Source of the DNA: Achromobacter sp. MFA1 R4
GTDB lineage: Bacteria > Pseudomonadota > Gammaproteobacteria > Burkholderiales > Burkholderiaceae_B
Direction of reading: 5' to 3'
Assembly: GCF_900156745.1 (NCBI RefSeq)
Contig: NZ_LT707065.1
Span: 372,001 to 436,000, forward strand
Length of the DNA: 64,000 bases
Part shown: positions 34,302-42,716 of the stretch, one piece after another
Numbering within the stretch: the stretch's first letter is position 1
Layout: each line of letters starts with the position of its first letter
Translations under genes and position numbers: made by a program
The notes under the pieces: model-generated
Databases searched by the model: none
What the model saw: the letters and a program-made list of their open reading frames with translations, nothing else
What the model was told of the DNA's origin: nothing

Positions 34302-35438
34302 TCACTTCACTGCTGCGGCAAGGGCCGAGCAGTTGTTGTTCCACTGGACGGAAACTCGGCGCTCCGGCACGCAGAAGTTGTACTGAGAGTAATCATGGAT
34401 GTCGGGATACCCCGCGCCGCCCCTGATGTGATAGTTGTTGAAGCGGAATGTGCACTGGTCAATGACCTGTGAATAAACGACAAACCACTCGCCGCAATTG
34501 CCGTTTGCACCGCACCGATACCCCTGCGTCATCGCCGTCTGAGCGCCGTAAATCGAGATGCGCTCGGTCTTCGTCCCAAAGTCGGTGACTTCGCACGGAT
34601 AGTCCATGCCGGCATCTCCGCCGCTGTTGCACGTCTCCCAGTGCGTCCCGATCGGAACGTGGTAGCCCGTCACATCAGCCCAACCTTGCTTCGGATTGAC
34701 GGTTATCGTCCAATCGGGGGCCTTCGAATTTGCCACCACTCGGACATACTCCGCATCCGGCAGGACCTGGTCATAGTAGATCTGGACCGTGGGTTCCTCG
34801 GTGCATGACTTCTCCGCGATCACGTTGGCTTCTGTGCAATTCTCTGTCGCGTATTCGTCGGGCTCCGTCACCACGCGCGTTTCGCAACCCTTTCCAGTCG
34901 AGCCGTCCGAGATGGGAGGCGGCCCGAAGTTGCACACCGGATCTAATGGATCATTGCAAGGCTCGACAGTTACGCGTCCGCGATACTCGCCGGCGAGAAA
35001 GTTGATTCCCTCGCACTCTTGGTCAAACACCTTCACTTGATCGGATACAGCTTTCTGTCGTTGCTCAGCACTCATTCGATCCCATTGGCCCGGAGCAAGA
35101 TATGCCTTGGCACTCTCCACTGGATCGAACCCTTCTCGGTCACATGTTCCCCCCGAATACGTCTTGCTCTGGGTGATGCGCCCGACGCCAATGTTCATCA
35201 TGTCGCCATAGCCTCCCTGGTAGTCGCTCTGCTGCTTGACGTCCTTCTTCGTGAATGGCAGCTGCGAAGCGGTTTCCTCGCTAATCGACGACGTTCCCTC
35301 CTGTTGCCGTTGCGCTTTTCCGAACGCAACGCCTGCGTCATGAGCGGCTTGTCCGATCTGAGCATGCGCACCGCAGCTGGCCGCGACCAAGCACGCACCC
35401 AGCACAACCTTTCGCATAACGGCCTTTGCTTCCATCAC
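34302..35438 (-). CDS. TraN-like N-terminal part as a separate secreted protein
   Basis: A 378-residue protein with signal peptide (about 8-26, ending GAHAQ). It has the early-TraN features: a Gln/Gly start (IGQAAHDAGVAFGKAQRQQ), paired cysteines (CETRVVTEPDEYATENC) and a beta-rich receptor-type domain (TITVNPKQGWADVTGYHV). It lies in the TraN position after trbC and directly before the Cys-rich half. It could be a true two-subunit TraN or a distinct partner protein. Confidence 0.6.
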   Translation of the reverse strand: MMEAKAVMRKVVLGACLVAASCGAHAQIGQAAHDAGVAFGKAQRQQEGTSSISEETASQLPFTKKDVKQQSDYQGGYGDMMNIGVGRITQSKTYSGGTCDREGFDPVESAKAYLAPGQWDRMSAEQRQKAVSDQVKVFDQECEGINFLAGEYRGRVTVEPCNDPLDPVCNFGPPPISDGSTGKGCETRVVTEPDEYATENCTEANVIAEKSCTEEPTVQIYYDQVLPDAEYVRVVANSKAPDWTITVNPKQGWADVTGYHVPIGTHWETCNSGGDAGMDYPCEVTDFGTKTERISIYGAQTAMTQGYRCGANGNCGEWFVVYSQVIDQCTFRFNNYHIRGGAGYPDIHDYSQYNFCVPERRVSVQWNNNCSALAAAVK

Positions 35439-35857
35439 TTCCCCCCGATCGACGAGCTCATGAACGGGCCGCTCTCCATACCCCTGGGCCCATCGAGGGG
35501 AGGCTCGCCGTCAGCGCATATGTTCAGTTGAATGCTCGGTAATTGCACATCGACGAGAGTCCCGGCCAAGGTCGGGACGCCACCTTGCCGAATGTCTACC
35601 TGGAGCCGTGCACACCCCTCCTGCGCCAACGGACGGACTACCCGGACTTGCACATTGACCGGCTGCGTTGAACGTGTCGCCGCCTTGATGGCAGCAGCGT
35701 GCGGGCCGCCCAGTTCGCCAAGAACCTCACCGCTTGGCGCCTTCAAAGCGGAAATCAATAGTTCGGTATCGAGGCCCGGCAATACCTGCTGACTCAACAC
35801 GGGCGCGTGTACCGCGACGAACGCGGACAACACGAAGGCTCGCGCACAAGTCTTCAT
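35435..35857 (-). CDS. Secreted protein of unknown function within the tra operon
   Basis: A 140-residue protein with a signal peptide (1-22, ending VLSQQ). It has one Cys in EGCARLQVDIRQGG and another in LNICADGEPP, so possibly one disulfide, and is mostly beta-strand pattern. It overlaps trbC upstream by 4 bases and the TraN N-part downstream by 4 bases, so it is translated with them. No family was recognised. Confidence 0.7.
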   Translation of the reverse strand: MKTCARAFVLSAFVAVHAPVLSQQVLPGLDTELLISALKAPSGEVLGELGGPHAAAIKAATRSTQPVNVQVRVVRPLAQEGCARLQVDIRQGGVPTLAGTLVDVQLPSIQLNICADGEPPLDGPRGMESGPFMSSSIGGK

Positions 35858-36705
35858 CGCTGACCTCCCGGCGGTGCCGCGGCTTCCCTCTGCTTCAAGA
35901 TCGCCGAGCGCCACGTCCTGGCCGCGTCCGCCACTGCCGGCGATGAGCTACGCCGCTGCATGACATCGAGCGCTGCGACGATGGACAGATCGCCTTCCAC
36001 CTTACCGTATAGGCTGCGAGGTGAGCAGGAGGACGAAGCGCCTTCAGGGCAGCCCTCCTCCAGTGCGGAGGCTGCCCCAGTGAGCACGACAGTCGGCACG
36101 GCGGTCACATTAAACATAGAAAACAGATTGGGATTGATCTCCCATGTGGCGCCTGCGGGATTCACGCTGGCCGCCGCTGTCTGCGTCGCGGAGAGTCGGC
36201 TTTCCTTCATGCCCCGCAGCACGAGTGTCGCTCCCGCTTCCTTTGCCTGGGCAGCGAGATTCTCCAAAACGCTTTCGGGTATCGAAAACGACACAAAGAC
36301 AATGAGGGCATTCTCGGGCACAGCACCATGGCCGCCTTCACCTTGTGCCATTCCCATCGCCCTGCCTTGGGCCCGTTCGAAATCTGCGATAGCTTTGTCA
36401 AGGCCCTGCACTCGCGCCCGCGCCTCCTCCACATCGGATCGGTAACGCTGACGTTCAGCTGCCGACGCAGGAGCATCGAAATTCTTCAAAGATGGTGCGA
36501 GCTTGGTCCCTTCCTGTCGAAGTGCTTCTTGCGTAGCGCGACGGAAGCTCTCTGTTGTGGCATTCATATCTGCCGCACCCGGCATTTCAAGTTGAATCGC
36601 CGGCATATCCTCTGGAACCGAGCCCAGAACCTGCGCTCCTGCGCCTACGTGCAGCGATAGGGCTATAGCCAGGCCGGCATGCGGCGCGAATTTGTGTCCA
36701 ATCAC
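35854..36705 (-). CDS. trbC: F-type conjugative pilus assembly protein TrbC
   Basis: A 283-residue periplasmic protein: signal peptide (1-24), a helical coiled region (about 70-115), then the TrbC thioredoxin-fold domain starting ALIVFVSFSIPESVLENLAA and including VTAVPTVVLTG. It contains CPEGASSSC near the C-terminus. TrbC is needed for pilus assembly together with TraW, and the order traW-traU-trbC is the standard one. Confidence 0.9.
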   Translation of the reverse strand: MIGHKFAPHAGLAIALSLHVGAGAQVLGSVPEDMPAIQLEMPGAADMNATTESFRRATQEALRQEGTKLAPSLKNFDAPASAAERQRYRSDVEEARARVQGLDKAIADFERAQGRAMGMAQGEGGHGAVPENALIVFVSFSIPESVLENLAAQAKEAGATLVLRGMKESRLSATQTAAASVNPAGATWEINPNLFSMFNVTAVPTVVLTGAASALEEGCPEGASSSCSPRSLYGKVEGDLSIVAALDVMQRRSSSPAVADAARTWRSAILKQREAAAPPGGQR

Positions 36706-36758
36706 TTTTTGACTCGCTCAAGAAAAATCGAATAGGTATGGCGGATCAGCCCTGCGCA

Positions 36759-37811
36759 TCACGGCCAGGCGCCCGAGCAGCAGTCCCGTTTCCGAAAAAT
36801 TCCATAACCGAAATCTCGGTACTTCCCGCTGGGCACTTCGACCCCCTCCTCGGCGAGGAGCGTGGATCGCCCGATGGGGCCGCAGCAAGTGCCATCGATC
36901 TTTTTCGTTTGCGGCACAGGCCATAGTCTCTGGAACTTGTATTGGCGCTTATCCATGATTGGCTGCCAGTACCCGGCCTGCGAACAGGAAGCGTCCTCGC
37001 CATAGTGCGCGGCCATGGATTTGAACTCGTGCTGCCATGCCAGCATTCGGGTGCTCAACAGCCGCGACGTCGCGTCGTTGCTGACGTGCGGATAGACCCA
37101 GCCGGTATAGGGATATATGCTGCCCCATGCGCCAGCAGTCCAGAAAAGCTCCGGTCTCGGAAAGTCCACCAGGGCGGCGACCGCATCAACTGTGCCAGCG
37201 GCTATACCCGCCATATTCGCTACAGCGAAAGAGATCGGATTCATCGTGGTCGAAAGCTCCCAGTCGTCATAGGCTGGGTCCACTTCTGCCGGCCACGCCG
37301 GGCTGATGCTTCCTTTGGTGAGGCACCCCGCGTCAAGTAGGACATCGAGCACGTACATTAGCGGGTTGGTGTAGCCATGCACCCAACGGAACGTCGAGCG
37401 CGACAAGGGGCCGATTCCCGCGGTTTCCTTGTGGCTGGTCATACCAACTTTGTTGTCGTTGATACCCGCGTTCAGTCTTACTCCTCCGAGCAGAGGAAAA
37501 CACCAAGGAACGGTGGTGACGTCGGTCATGTAGACCATCTCCCAGAACGACGTGGGAACTCCCACCTGAGGCGGGCTCTTGCAGAAGCAGAACGCGTTGT
37601 TGAAGCCCGTGTCGAAATCCTCACCGCCGCGCTTGAGAAGGTCCTGCCCAAAGAGCCGAATCGGGTACACGCACGACCAGCAGTAGGCGGTAATCGGATT
37701 TGGAAACTCCCCTTCGCAGGTCAGAGAGTCCGCGTTGGCGGACAAGGCGCTACAAGCGAGGGCTACCGCGAAAACGGCTCGCCTGAACGCCCTTCGGAAT
37801 TGGCTACTCAT
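36759..37811 (-). CDS. traU: F-type conjugation protein TraU
   Basis: A 350-residue Cys-rich periplasmic protein with a signal peptide (1-27). The family start is LTCEGEFPNPITAYCWSCVY and the end is CCGPIGRSTLLAEEG...RDCCSG. It contributes to mating-pair formation and DNA transfer, and its many disulfides need a Dsb system, consistent with the DsbC-like gene at 43.7 kb. The start overlaps the traW stop by 4 bases. Confidence 0.95.
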   Translation of the reverse strand: MSSQFRRAFRRAVFAVALACSALSANADSLTCEGEFPNPITAYCWSCVYPIRLFGQDLLKRGGEDFDTGFNNAFCFCKSPPQVGVPTSFWEMVYMTDVTTVPWCFPLLGGVRLNAGINDNKVGMTSHKETAGIGPLSRSTFRWVHGYTNPLMYVLDVLLDAGCLTKGSISPAWPAEVDPAYDDWELSTTMNPISFAVANMAGIAAGTVDAVAALVDFPRPELFWTAGAWGSIYPYTGWVYPHVSNDATSRLLSTRMLAWQHEFKSMAAHYGEDASCSQAGYWQPIMDKRQYKFQRLWPVPQTKKIDGTCCGPIGRSTLLAEEGVEVPSGKYRDFGYGIFRKRDCCSGAWP

Positions 37812-38509
37812 TTGCCCACCTCATCGGCCTCGTCGGGCGGCATCCCGATTTCGCGAATCTCCAGCACCTTTCCTTGCTGCGACACTAATGCGGGAACGCG
37901 GTCGATTCCAAACCGCGTCGTGACAGCGCCGCCCAAATCGAAGTAGACGCGCGTACCCCATTTGCGCATCAGCTCCATGTACGAGCCCCCCACAAGAATC
38001 ACCTTGTCAGCGGGCGCGGCATCGCGGTGAATACGCGCGAGCTCCACTTGCCGATCGTCCCGTGCGTCTATGAAAAGAAGCCGCTTGGACCACGTCGCGA
38101 AATCCAGCGGATTCACCGAGACGCCTGCCGGCACCATGATGGCCCCGTTCTCGTCGTAGACGGTTTCGGTGAATGTCTTCGTCGGATCGAATGTGCGCAC
38201 TCGATCTTCGGCCGCCGTGGAGATGCCCGGGATTGGAGCCGGGTTCTCGATGCTATCGATGTACTCGTCTCGATACTGCTCTTGGCGCCGCTTCAACTCG
38301 CCAGTCCTTTCCATTTCGCGGAGCTTGTCTTTCATCTGCTCGACCCCGTCCTGCTCCTCGATTTCCCATGATCTGCCGTAGTTTCCGAGGTCGTCGGCAA
38401 ATGCACTGCAAGCCATCGATAGCGTGAGCAGAGCCGCAATTGCATTTAGCGCTGGTGAACGCCGTCCCGGCGCCCCGATTCCGCTTAGTGCTGAGCTTTT
38501 GTGATCCAT
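37808..38509 (-). CDS. traW: F-type conjugation protein TraW
   Basis: A 233-residue periplasmic protein: signal peptide (about 15-38), mature start DDLGNYGRSWEIEEQD as in TraW, and the C-terminal domain VILVGGSYMELMRKWGTRVY...QGKVLEIREIG. It works with TrbC in pilus assembly. It is the first gene of the visible tra operon. The earlier tra genes (traL to traV, traC) are not in this window. Confidence 0.92.
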   Translation of the reverse strand: MDHKSSALSGIGAPGRRSPALNAIAALLTLSMACSAFADDLGNYGRSWEIEEQDGVEQMKDKLREMERTGELKRRQEQYRDEYIDSIENPAPIPGISTAAEDRVRTFDPTKTFTETVYDENGAIMVPAGVSVNPLDFATWSKRLLFIDARDDRQVELARIHRDAAPADKVILVGGSYMELMRKWGTRVYFDLGGAVTTRFGIDRVPALVSQQGKVLEIREIGMPPDEADEVGK

Positions 38510-38663
38510 AACGGTCAGCTGCCTTTAAAGGTTTTGTCGCGCTTCATCTTGAAGGCGGTCCACAGCTCTGCGTTATACCATTCTGTGCGTTTTTATTGCA
38601 CCTACCAATGTTGATTTTTGGTCGCACTGCGTTTTGAAGAGTGACACCGCTGAATGAATGCCA

Positions 38664-38707
38664 CCAGTCACTACTGGGTCGTATAGGGCGTACCTCGCCC
38701 ACCCAGT
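38664..38707 (+). promoter_or_regulatory. Leader with mutually exclusive hairpins
   Basis: CCAGT (38664-38668) can pair with ACTGG (38673-38677). Alternatively ACTGGGT (38673-38679) can pair with ACCCAGT (38701-38707), enclosing GGGCG / CGCCC (38686-38700). The shared ACTGG arm makes the two folds exclusive. The second stem ends 4 bases before the GGAGAG ribosome binding site of the gene at 38722. The rest of 38510-38663 holds the presumed divergent promoters. Confidence 0.45.
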
Positions 38708-38721
38708 ACGGGAGAGTCGGC

Positions 38722-39243
38722 ATGTCACAATCGAAATTGGTTCACAACGCGGTAAAAGGTCTGTTCACGCAGGCGCTGCCCGGCTTGGTTCAACAGGCCA
38801 GCAGCGACCCGCATTTGATGGACGACGCGATCGAGCTCGCTTTAATGCAGCTCGGTTATGTGGACATGGTGTCTGTGTTCACTTACGCGACGGCGTACGT
38901 CATGACGGAGGTCGAACCGTCCGACGTGTATCACCGCATTGCTGCGGAGTACCGGGACGAAGACGCTATGCGCGTCCTCGATCTCCACGTCAACCTGCTC
39001 CGGTTCGGAGATGCTCTTTCTTTTCAGGGTCGCCTGGTACACGCGCAGGGGGACTGGGAGGCGGTTGAAGGAATTCCGCTTGAACCGCACCTGGGGGTTT
39101 GGCTGAACAGGGCGAAGAACCTGCTTCTTTCTTACTCTGAAGGACGCCTCCAGCTTTTGCTTGCTCCACTGTCGCCCTATCTCGACCTGGTGGTGGACAC
39201 GTACAAGAGCCATCTTGTGGCCAAAGCAGAGACCTTGCAATGA
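38722..39243 (+). CDS. Unrecognised helical protein
   Basis: A 173-residue protein from the ATG at 38722, preceded by GGAGAG. It is acidic and mostly helical (NAVKGLFTQALPGLVQQASS; MTEVEPSDVYHRIAAEYRDE), with no signal peptide, no Cys and no recognised motif. It overlaps the next gene by 4 bases (ATGA). The two form a small operon with a strong terminator. Function unknown. Confidence 0.65.
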   Translation: MSQSKLVHNAVKGLFTQALPGLVQQASSDPHLMDDAIELALMQLGYVDMVSVFTYATAYVMTEVEPSDVYHRIAAEYRDEDAMRVLDLHVNLLRFGDALSFQGRLVHAQGDWEAVEGIPLEPHLGVWLNRAKNLLLSYSEGRLQLLLAPLSPYLDLVVDTYKSHLVAKAETLQ

Positions 39244-39512
39244 GAGCGATAGATCTATTCCATCGCCCCACCAATCGTCCTCGCGAGGTGATCATCGACG
39301 ATCGCGGCTTTGTTCTTCCGATCAGCCGCACTCGGCGTCTTGTCGCCCGAGAGCGTCCAGATTGGGTACACGTTATGCACTCCGAGGACGACGCGAATTA
39401 CATCGACAGCCTCGCACGGCTCATTCGCGAGAGTGCTTCAATCGCACGAAACTCTGCATCTTCGGGCACCGCCCAGTGCTCCGCGACGCAGTACGAGTTG
39501 GATCTCCATTGA
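39240..39512 (+). CDS. Unrecognised small protein
   Basis: A 90-residue protein, basic N-terminal half (FHRPTNRPREVIIDDRG), no signal peptide and no known motif. It is translationally coupled to the gene before it and followed by a terminator. Confidence 0.6.
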   Translation: MRAIDLFHRPTNRPREVIIDDRGFVLPISRTRRLVARERPDWVHVMHSEDDANYIDSLARLIRESASIARNSASSGTAQCSATQYELDLH

Positions 39513-39523
39513 TCCCGCTAGTT

Positions 39524-39558
39524 GAGGCCTCTTCATTACGAAGAGGCCTCTTTTTTTT
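39524..39558 (+). terminator. Rho-independent terminator
   Basis: GAGGCCTCTTC-ATTAC-GAAGAGGCCTC followed by eight T residues; an 11-bp perfect stem ending the two-gene operon 38722-39512. Confidence 0.95.
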
Positions 39559-39595
39559 GGGCCGGCAGGCGTACGACTGTAGAGCCCGACAATCA

Positions 39596-40171
39596 TTAAC
39601 TCGATTGAGACTCCAGTGCGGCGTCTCGATCATCGGCCGCCGCACCCTCGAAATCCGCAATGTATCGGACCACGAACTCGGCAGCGGAGGAAACCGTGGA
39701 CAGCTTTGTCGCCACGACACGTTGCTCCACATCCCGCGGCACTTCTCCCTCCAAGTACCGGCGATCCACAGATACAACGATGTAGGCACTGCCTAGCCAT
39801 CGAATCTCCAGCCTCGACCGCCATTCTAGGACGCCAAGCGAACCGTCCAAGCGAAGCGTGTTCGCCTGCCATCTTGATCCGAACTCACGAGAAGTGAGGA
39901 CCAGACCTCCTAGCTTTATGCGTGCTAGTCGAAAAGCGGCCAGGACCCATGCGCCGTTTTCGGTCGCGCACGGGCCGGTAATAGCCAGCCCGAGGCTACC
40001 ACTGTCCCTTACCCTATGCGCATAGAAACCAAATCCTTGCCCTGGAGTCGATATCGGATTTACCGCAACTCTGCACGTGCGCCGCCACTCCGCTATTGCC
40101 TGCGTTTGTGTGATCGTCAATTTTGCGAGCGGCGGGTCCCCGCTTAGTAGCAGTTCACATTCTTCTGTCAT
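39596..40171 (-). CDS. Unrecognised protein
   Basis: A 191-residue protein with an alternating beta pattern (SRLEIRWLGSAYIVVSVDRR) and an acidic C-terminal tail. There is no signal peptide and no motif is recognised. It is the last gene of the minus-strand run of small genes 39.6-43.6 kb. Confidence 0.6.
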   Translation of the reverse strand: MTEECELLLSGDPPLAKLTITQTQAIAEWRRTCRVAVNPISTPGQGFGFYAHRVRDSGSLGLAITGPCATENGAWVLAAFRLARIKLGGLVLTSREFGSRWQANTLRLDGSLGVLEWRSRLEIRWLGSAYIVVSVDRRYLEGEVPRDVEQRVVATKLSTVSSAAEFVVRYIADFEGAAADDRDAALESQSS

Positions 40172-40209
40172 CTTGAATTCGGATCGATTCCGTTCGGACC
40201 TGTTTTGAA

Positions 40210-40515
40210 TCAGTTAGCGCGTCTTGTCGGCACCACTTCGTCTGGCAGAGACCCATCAGGCCATCCCAGCGTGTCTAACGTAGGCCACGCCAACTGGACA
40301 CACACGCGCAGGTCGGCAATCCGCATGGCCTCGTTCCGCGTCACTGGTCGACACAGCTCACCCATGATCTTTGCGTACGCCAGGATCAGCCGCATTGCTT
40401 TCTCCGAGTGAACCCTTCGGAGCCGGGCGATAATGTCCTCAGAATGACGCGTGCTCTTGATCAGCCACGCCGAGTACAGGAAAACAGCACGGTCTTCAGA
40501 CAGTGGGTAGGCCAT
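40210..40515 (-). CDS. Unrecognised small helical protein
   Basis: A 101-residue helical protein (DIIARLRRVHSEKAMRLILA). It overlaps the end of the upstream HTH gene by 20 bases, so it is probably co-translated. No motif is recognised. Confidence 0.55.
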   Translation of the reverse strand: MAYPLSEDRAVFLYSAWLIKSTRHSEDIIARLRRVHSEKAMRLILAYAKIMGELCRPVTRNEAMRIADLRVCVQLAWPTLDTLGWPDGSLPDEVVPTRRAN

Positions 40516-40963
40516 GCAGCAACTTCTGTCCCAGGGTCAGCATCTCACGTCTTCCGACAGACGTAATCATGGTCTGAAAAACCATTTTCCGTTCGGACTG
40601 CAAGTAACGCTCCACGCGCCAGAACCATCCCCGGTGAAAGCCCTCCTCGGTAGGCCTGTTGTGACGGTATGGATCGGCGGATTCCATGAGAAGGCCGTGC
40701 GCTCTTAGCGTTGCAAATAACTCAAGTTGCTTCATCTGAAGCTCCGCCGCCACTTCCGCCACGGTAAAGCAATCCCGCTGCTCTTTTGGTGTGCGATCTC
40801 GCCGTCGCTTCCATTCTGCGACGGCTGATTCGGTCCAGTAGCGCGTTCCCTTTGCTTGATGCGTCGGCGCCGGAAAAGTTTCGTCCCGAAGTGCGTCTCC
40901 AAGCTCTTTGGCTTGGAGACCTGTCGCCTCGCAGACTTCTTGTTTTGAAAGTAGACGCTCCAT
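40496..40963 (-). CDS. AlpA/MerR-like HTH protein
   Basis: About 155 residues from the ATG at 40963. The N-terminus MERLLSKQEVCEATGLQAKE, with YWTESAVAEWKRRR, is the pattern of AlpA/excisionase-type winged helices. A second similar segment follows (CFTVAEVAAELQMKQLELFA). It may be a regulator or recombination directionality factor. The frame extends further upstream, but the overlap with the NERD gene argues for the later start. Confidence 0.55.
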   Translation of the reverse strand: MERLLSKQEVCEATGLQAKELGDALRDETFPAPTHQAKGTRYWTESAVAEWKRRRDRTPKEQRDCFTVAEVAAELQMKQLELFATLRAHGLLMESADPYRHNRPTEEGFHRGWFWRVERYLQSERKMVFQTMITSVGRREMLTLGQKLLHGLPTV

Positions 40964-40974
40964 CTGAATCACCC

Positions 40975-41508
40975 TCAGGAGAACTGCCACCATGCGCAAC
41001 CGCCAACCGCGCGCATAAGTTGACGCGAGGAGCCCTGTACCACGATCACACCACTTCGCGTGATGAATGTGCGTCCTTTCGCGTAAGGCAACCAGAGAAC
41101 CGGACGCGCATGACATGCGTCCGCGACCCCGACAACCTGCGCGATAGGATTTCGCTCAAAAAACCTGCCCGACGCGCGACGCACCTCAGGCCTACCGAAA
41201 ATGCGTAGCAACCATGACGTGCGCCGAATGCTCTCGTATGACTTCACTTCCACGACCCACCGTTGGCCATGCGCATCGGTAAGTAGAATATCTGCATCGC
41301 CGTGGCCCGGTACGGGGACGTTCTTTGTCAGCGTCCAGCCAAGTGGCAACCTGATGGTGAGCCTGCGCGCGGCTGCCCGTTCGATTCTGCGGCCTCGCCA
41401 GCTGTAGTACCTACGTCGCACCGCGCGTACGATGACGACATAGCAGCAGACCAGAGCGGCAAAAGCTGCGACAGCAGCCCAGGGGCCCGCCGGCAGGAGC
41501 TCAGTCAT
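40975..41508 (-). CDS. Membrane-anchored NERD-like nuclease
   Basis: A 177-residue protein: one membrane helix (about 8-28), a basic stretch, then a nuclease-type core with D71/D73 (GHGDADILLTD) and E87-V-K89 (WVVEVKSYES). This is the D...ExK arrangement of the NERD/restriction-endonuclease-like fold. The C-terminus has ARPVLWLPYAKG. NERD proteins are suspected DNA-processing enzymes, and some act in defence. The inner-membrane position could suit action on entering DNA; that is inference. Confidence 0.65.
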   Translation of the reverse strand: MTELLPAGPWAAVAAFAALVCCYVVIVRAVRRRYYSWRGRRIERAAARRLTIRLPLGWTLTKNVPVPGHGDADILLTDAHGQRWVVEVKSYESIRRTSWLLRIFGRPEVRRASGRFFERNPIAQVVGVADACHARPVLWLPYAKGRTFITRSGVIVVQGSSRQLMRAVGGCAWWQFS

Positions 41509-41740
41509 CGTGTTCCGCCATATTCCGCAGACCTCCAGCCGCTATCGGACCCCGCATTGCTGATCGGACCGAAGCGCTCAACCTGGTGGGGTCGATCACG
41601 GTCGCTCTATTGAATATGGCTGCCCCGTAGATGTCAGCCAAAGCCCGGACTTCAGCCGAAAGCGTAACGCCGTCCGATTCGCCAGCTTCCCGCCACGCAT
41701 TGATCACCGCTTCCAGTTCACTGATTCCAATCGAGCGCAT
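41501..41740 (-). CDS. DUF3717 protein
   Basis: A 79-residue protein from the ATG at 41740 (GAGG upstream). GISELEAVINAWREAGESDG and EVRALADIYGAAIF match DUF3717, a small domain frequent in Burkholderiales genomes and of unknown function. It overlaps the NERD-like gene by 8 bases. Confidence 0.7.
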   Translation of the reverse strand: MRSIGISELEAVINAWREAGESDGVTLSAEVRALADIYGAAIFNRATVIDPTRLSASVRSAMRGPIAAGGLRNMAEHDD

Positions 41741-41751
41741 CATCGCCTCTG

Positions 41752-42258
41752 CTAGTGGAGCTTGGACCCACTTGTAATTCGTTCCCATGAAGGGGAAAAG
41801 ATCGTCTTAACTTCCACCTCCTGAAGCTGGTACTTTTCCGCAATGGCGTCTATCGCAGCTTGGTGGCCTGCAAATACTCTTGCACGCAGCCGGAACAACG
41901 CTTCGCGCGAAAGCAGCCCGGCCTTTTCTAGCGCGTCGGTGTAACCCTCCAACTGATATGTCGAGCAAATCACCCCATGCACGTTCTCCTCCTTTCCCTG
42001 CTCCGCCTGAGCTTCGTAGGCGTTCAGCCACGACAAGGCAAGTGAGATCGCAGCTTTGCAGGTCTCCCCCAAGGGTTCCTGCGCGATTGGATAGAAAGCA
42101 TCTTTGACGCGTCGAATCGCGGTGCGAGGTCGGCCTCGGATGGTCCCATCACCGCTTCCGCACATATGCCAGTCTTGCTCATTTTTCGGCTTTCCCAGCC
42201 CGAATACGACATGCAAGAGAGGGATGAAGAAGCACTTCACGCGCTCGCTCTGCCGCAT
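41752..42258 (-). CDS. Unrecognised protein
   Basis: A 168-residue protein starting at 42258 after AGGTGAGGT. Helical middle (CKAAISLALSWLNAYEAQAE; LLSREALFRLRARVFAGHQA). No recognised motif. The start could also be the ATG at 42165. The preceding 116 bases (42259-42374) contain no feature. Confidence 0.5.
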   Translation of the reverse strand: MRQSERVKCFFIPLLHVVFGLGKPKNEQDWHMCGSGDGTIRGRPRTAIRRVKDAFYPIAQEPLGETCKAAISLALSWLNAYEAQAEQGKEENVHGVICSTYQLEGYTDALEKAGLLSREALFRLRARVFAGHQAAIDAIAEKYQLQEVEVKTIFSPSWERITSGSKLH

Positions 42259-42374
42259 ACCTCACCTGCGCGGTAAGTTGCAAAGGCCGCGTCGACGGCT
42301 CGATGAGCCGCCCAGGAGTCACGACAAGCTGAGCTCCCTCTTTTTGATCAGGCATCCTATTCTCCTTCTGTCCG

Positions 42375-42716
42375 TCAGCACGACCCGCCAGTTACCTTGA
42401 ACTTCCACCAGCCAAGGCTTTTCTCTGCGCCGCCCAACCAATCCACGACTAGCCCCTCCCGACCGAGCGCCCCCCGGTCCAACCGGCTCGCGGCAGTCTG
42501 CAACGGGTAAAGGCCAAGCTGTCGGGATGCAGTGGCACTAAGATCCTGATCGTCCACGTGCCAACAGAAGCCCTCCGCATTTGCGAGCACGATGGCCTGC
42601 GCTGCATCATCACTCGTGATGGGAAGCAGCTGTTCACTGCATGCAGGCCAGAGCTTGCGAAGAAGGTCACGGGAGATGATTGGGAGCAGCGAGCCGCTTC
42701 GAGCCATGAGTCTCAT
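42375..42716 (-). CDS. Unrecognised small protein
   Basis: A 113-residue mixed alpha/beta protein (SDDAAQAIVLANAEGFCWHV; DWLGGAEKSLGWWKFKVTGG). It overlaps the upstream gene by 4 bases, which supports translation. No family was recognised. Confidence 0.5.
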   Translation of the reverse strand: MRLMARSGSLLPIISRDLLRKLWPACSEQLLPITSDDAAQAIVLANAEGFCWHVDDQDLSATASRQLGLYPLQTAASRLDRGALGREGLVVDWLGGAEKSLGWWKFKVTGGSC

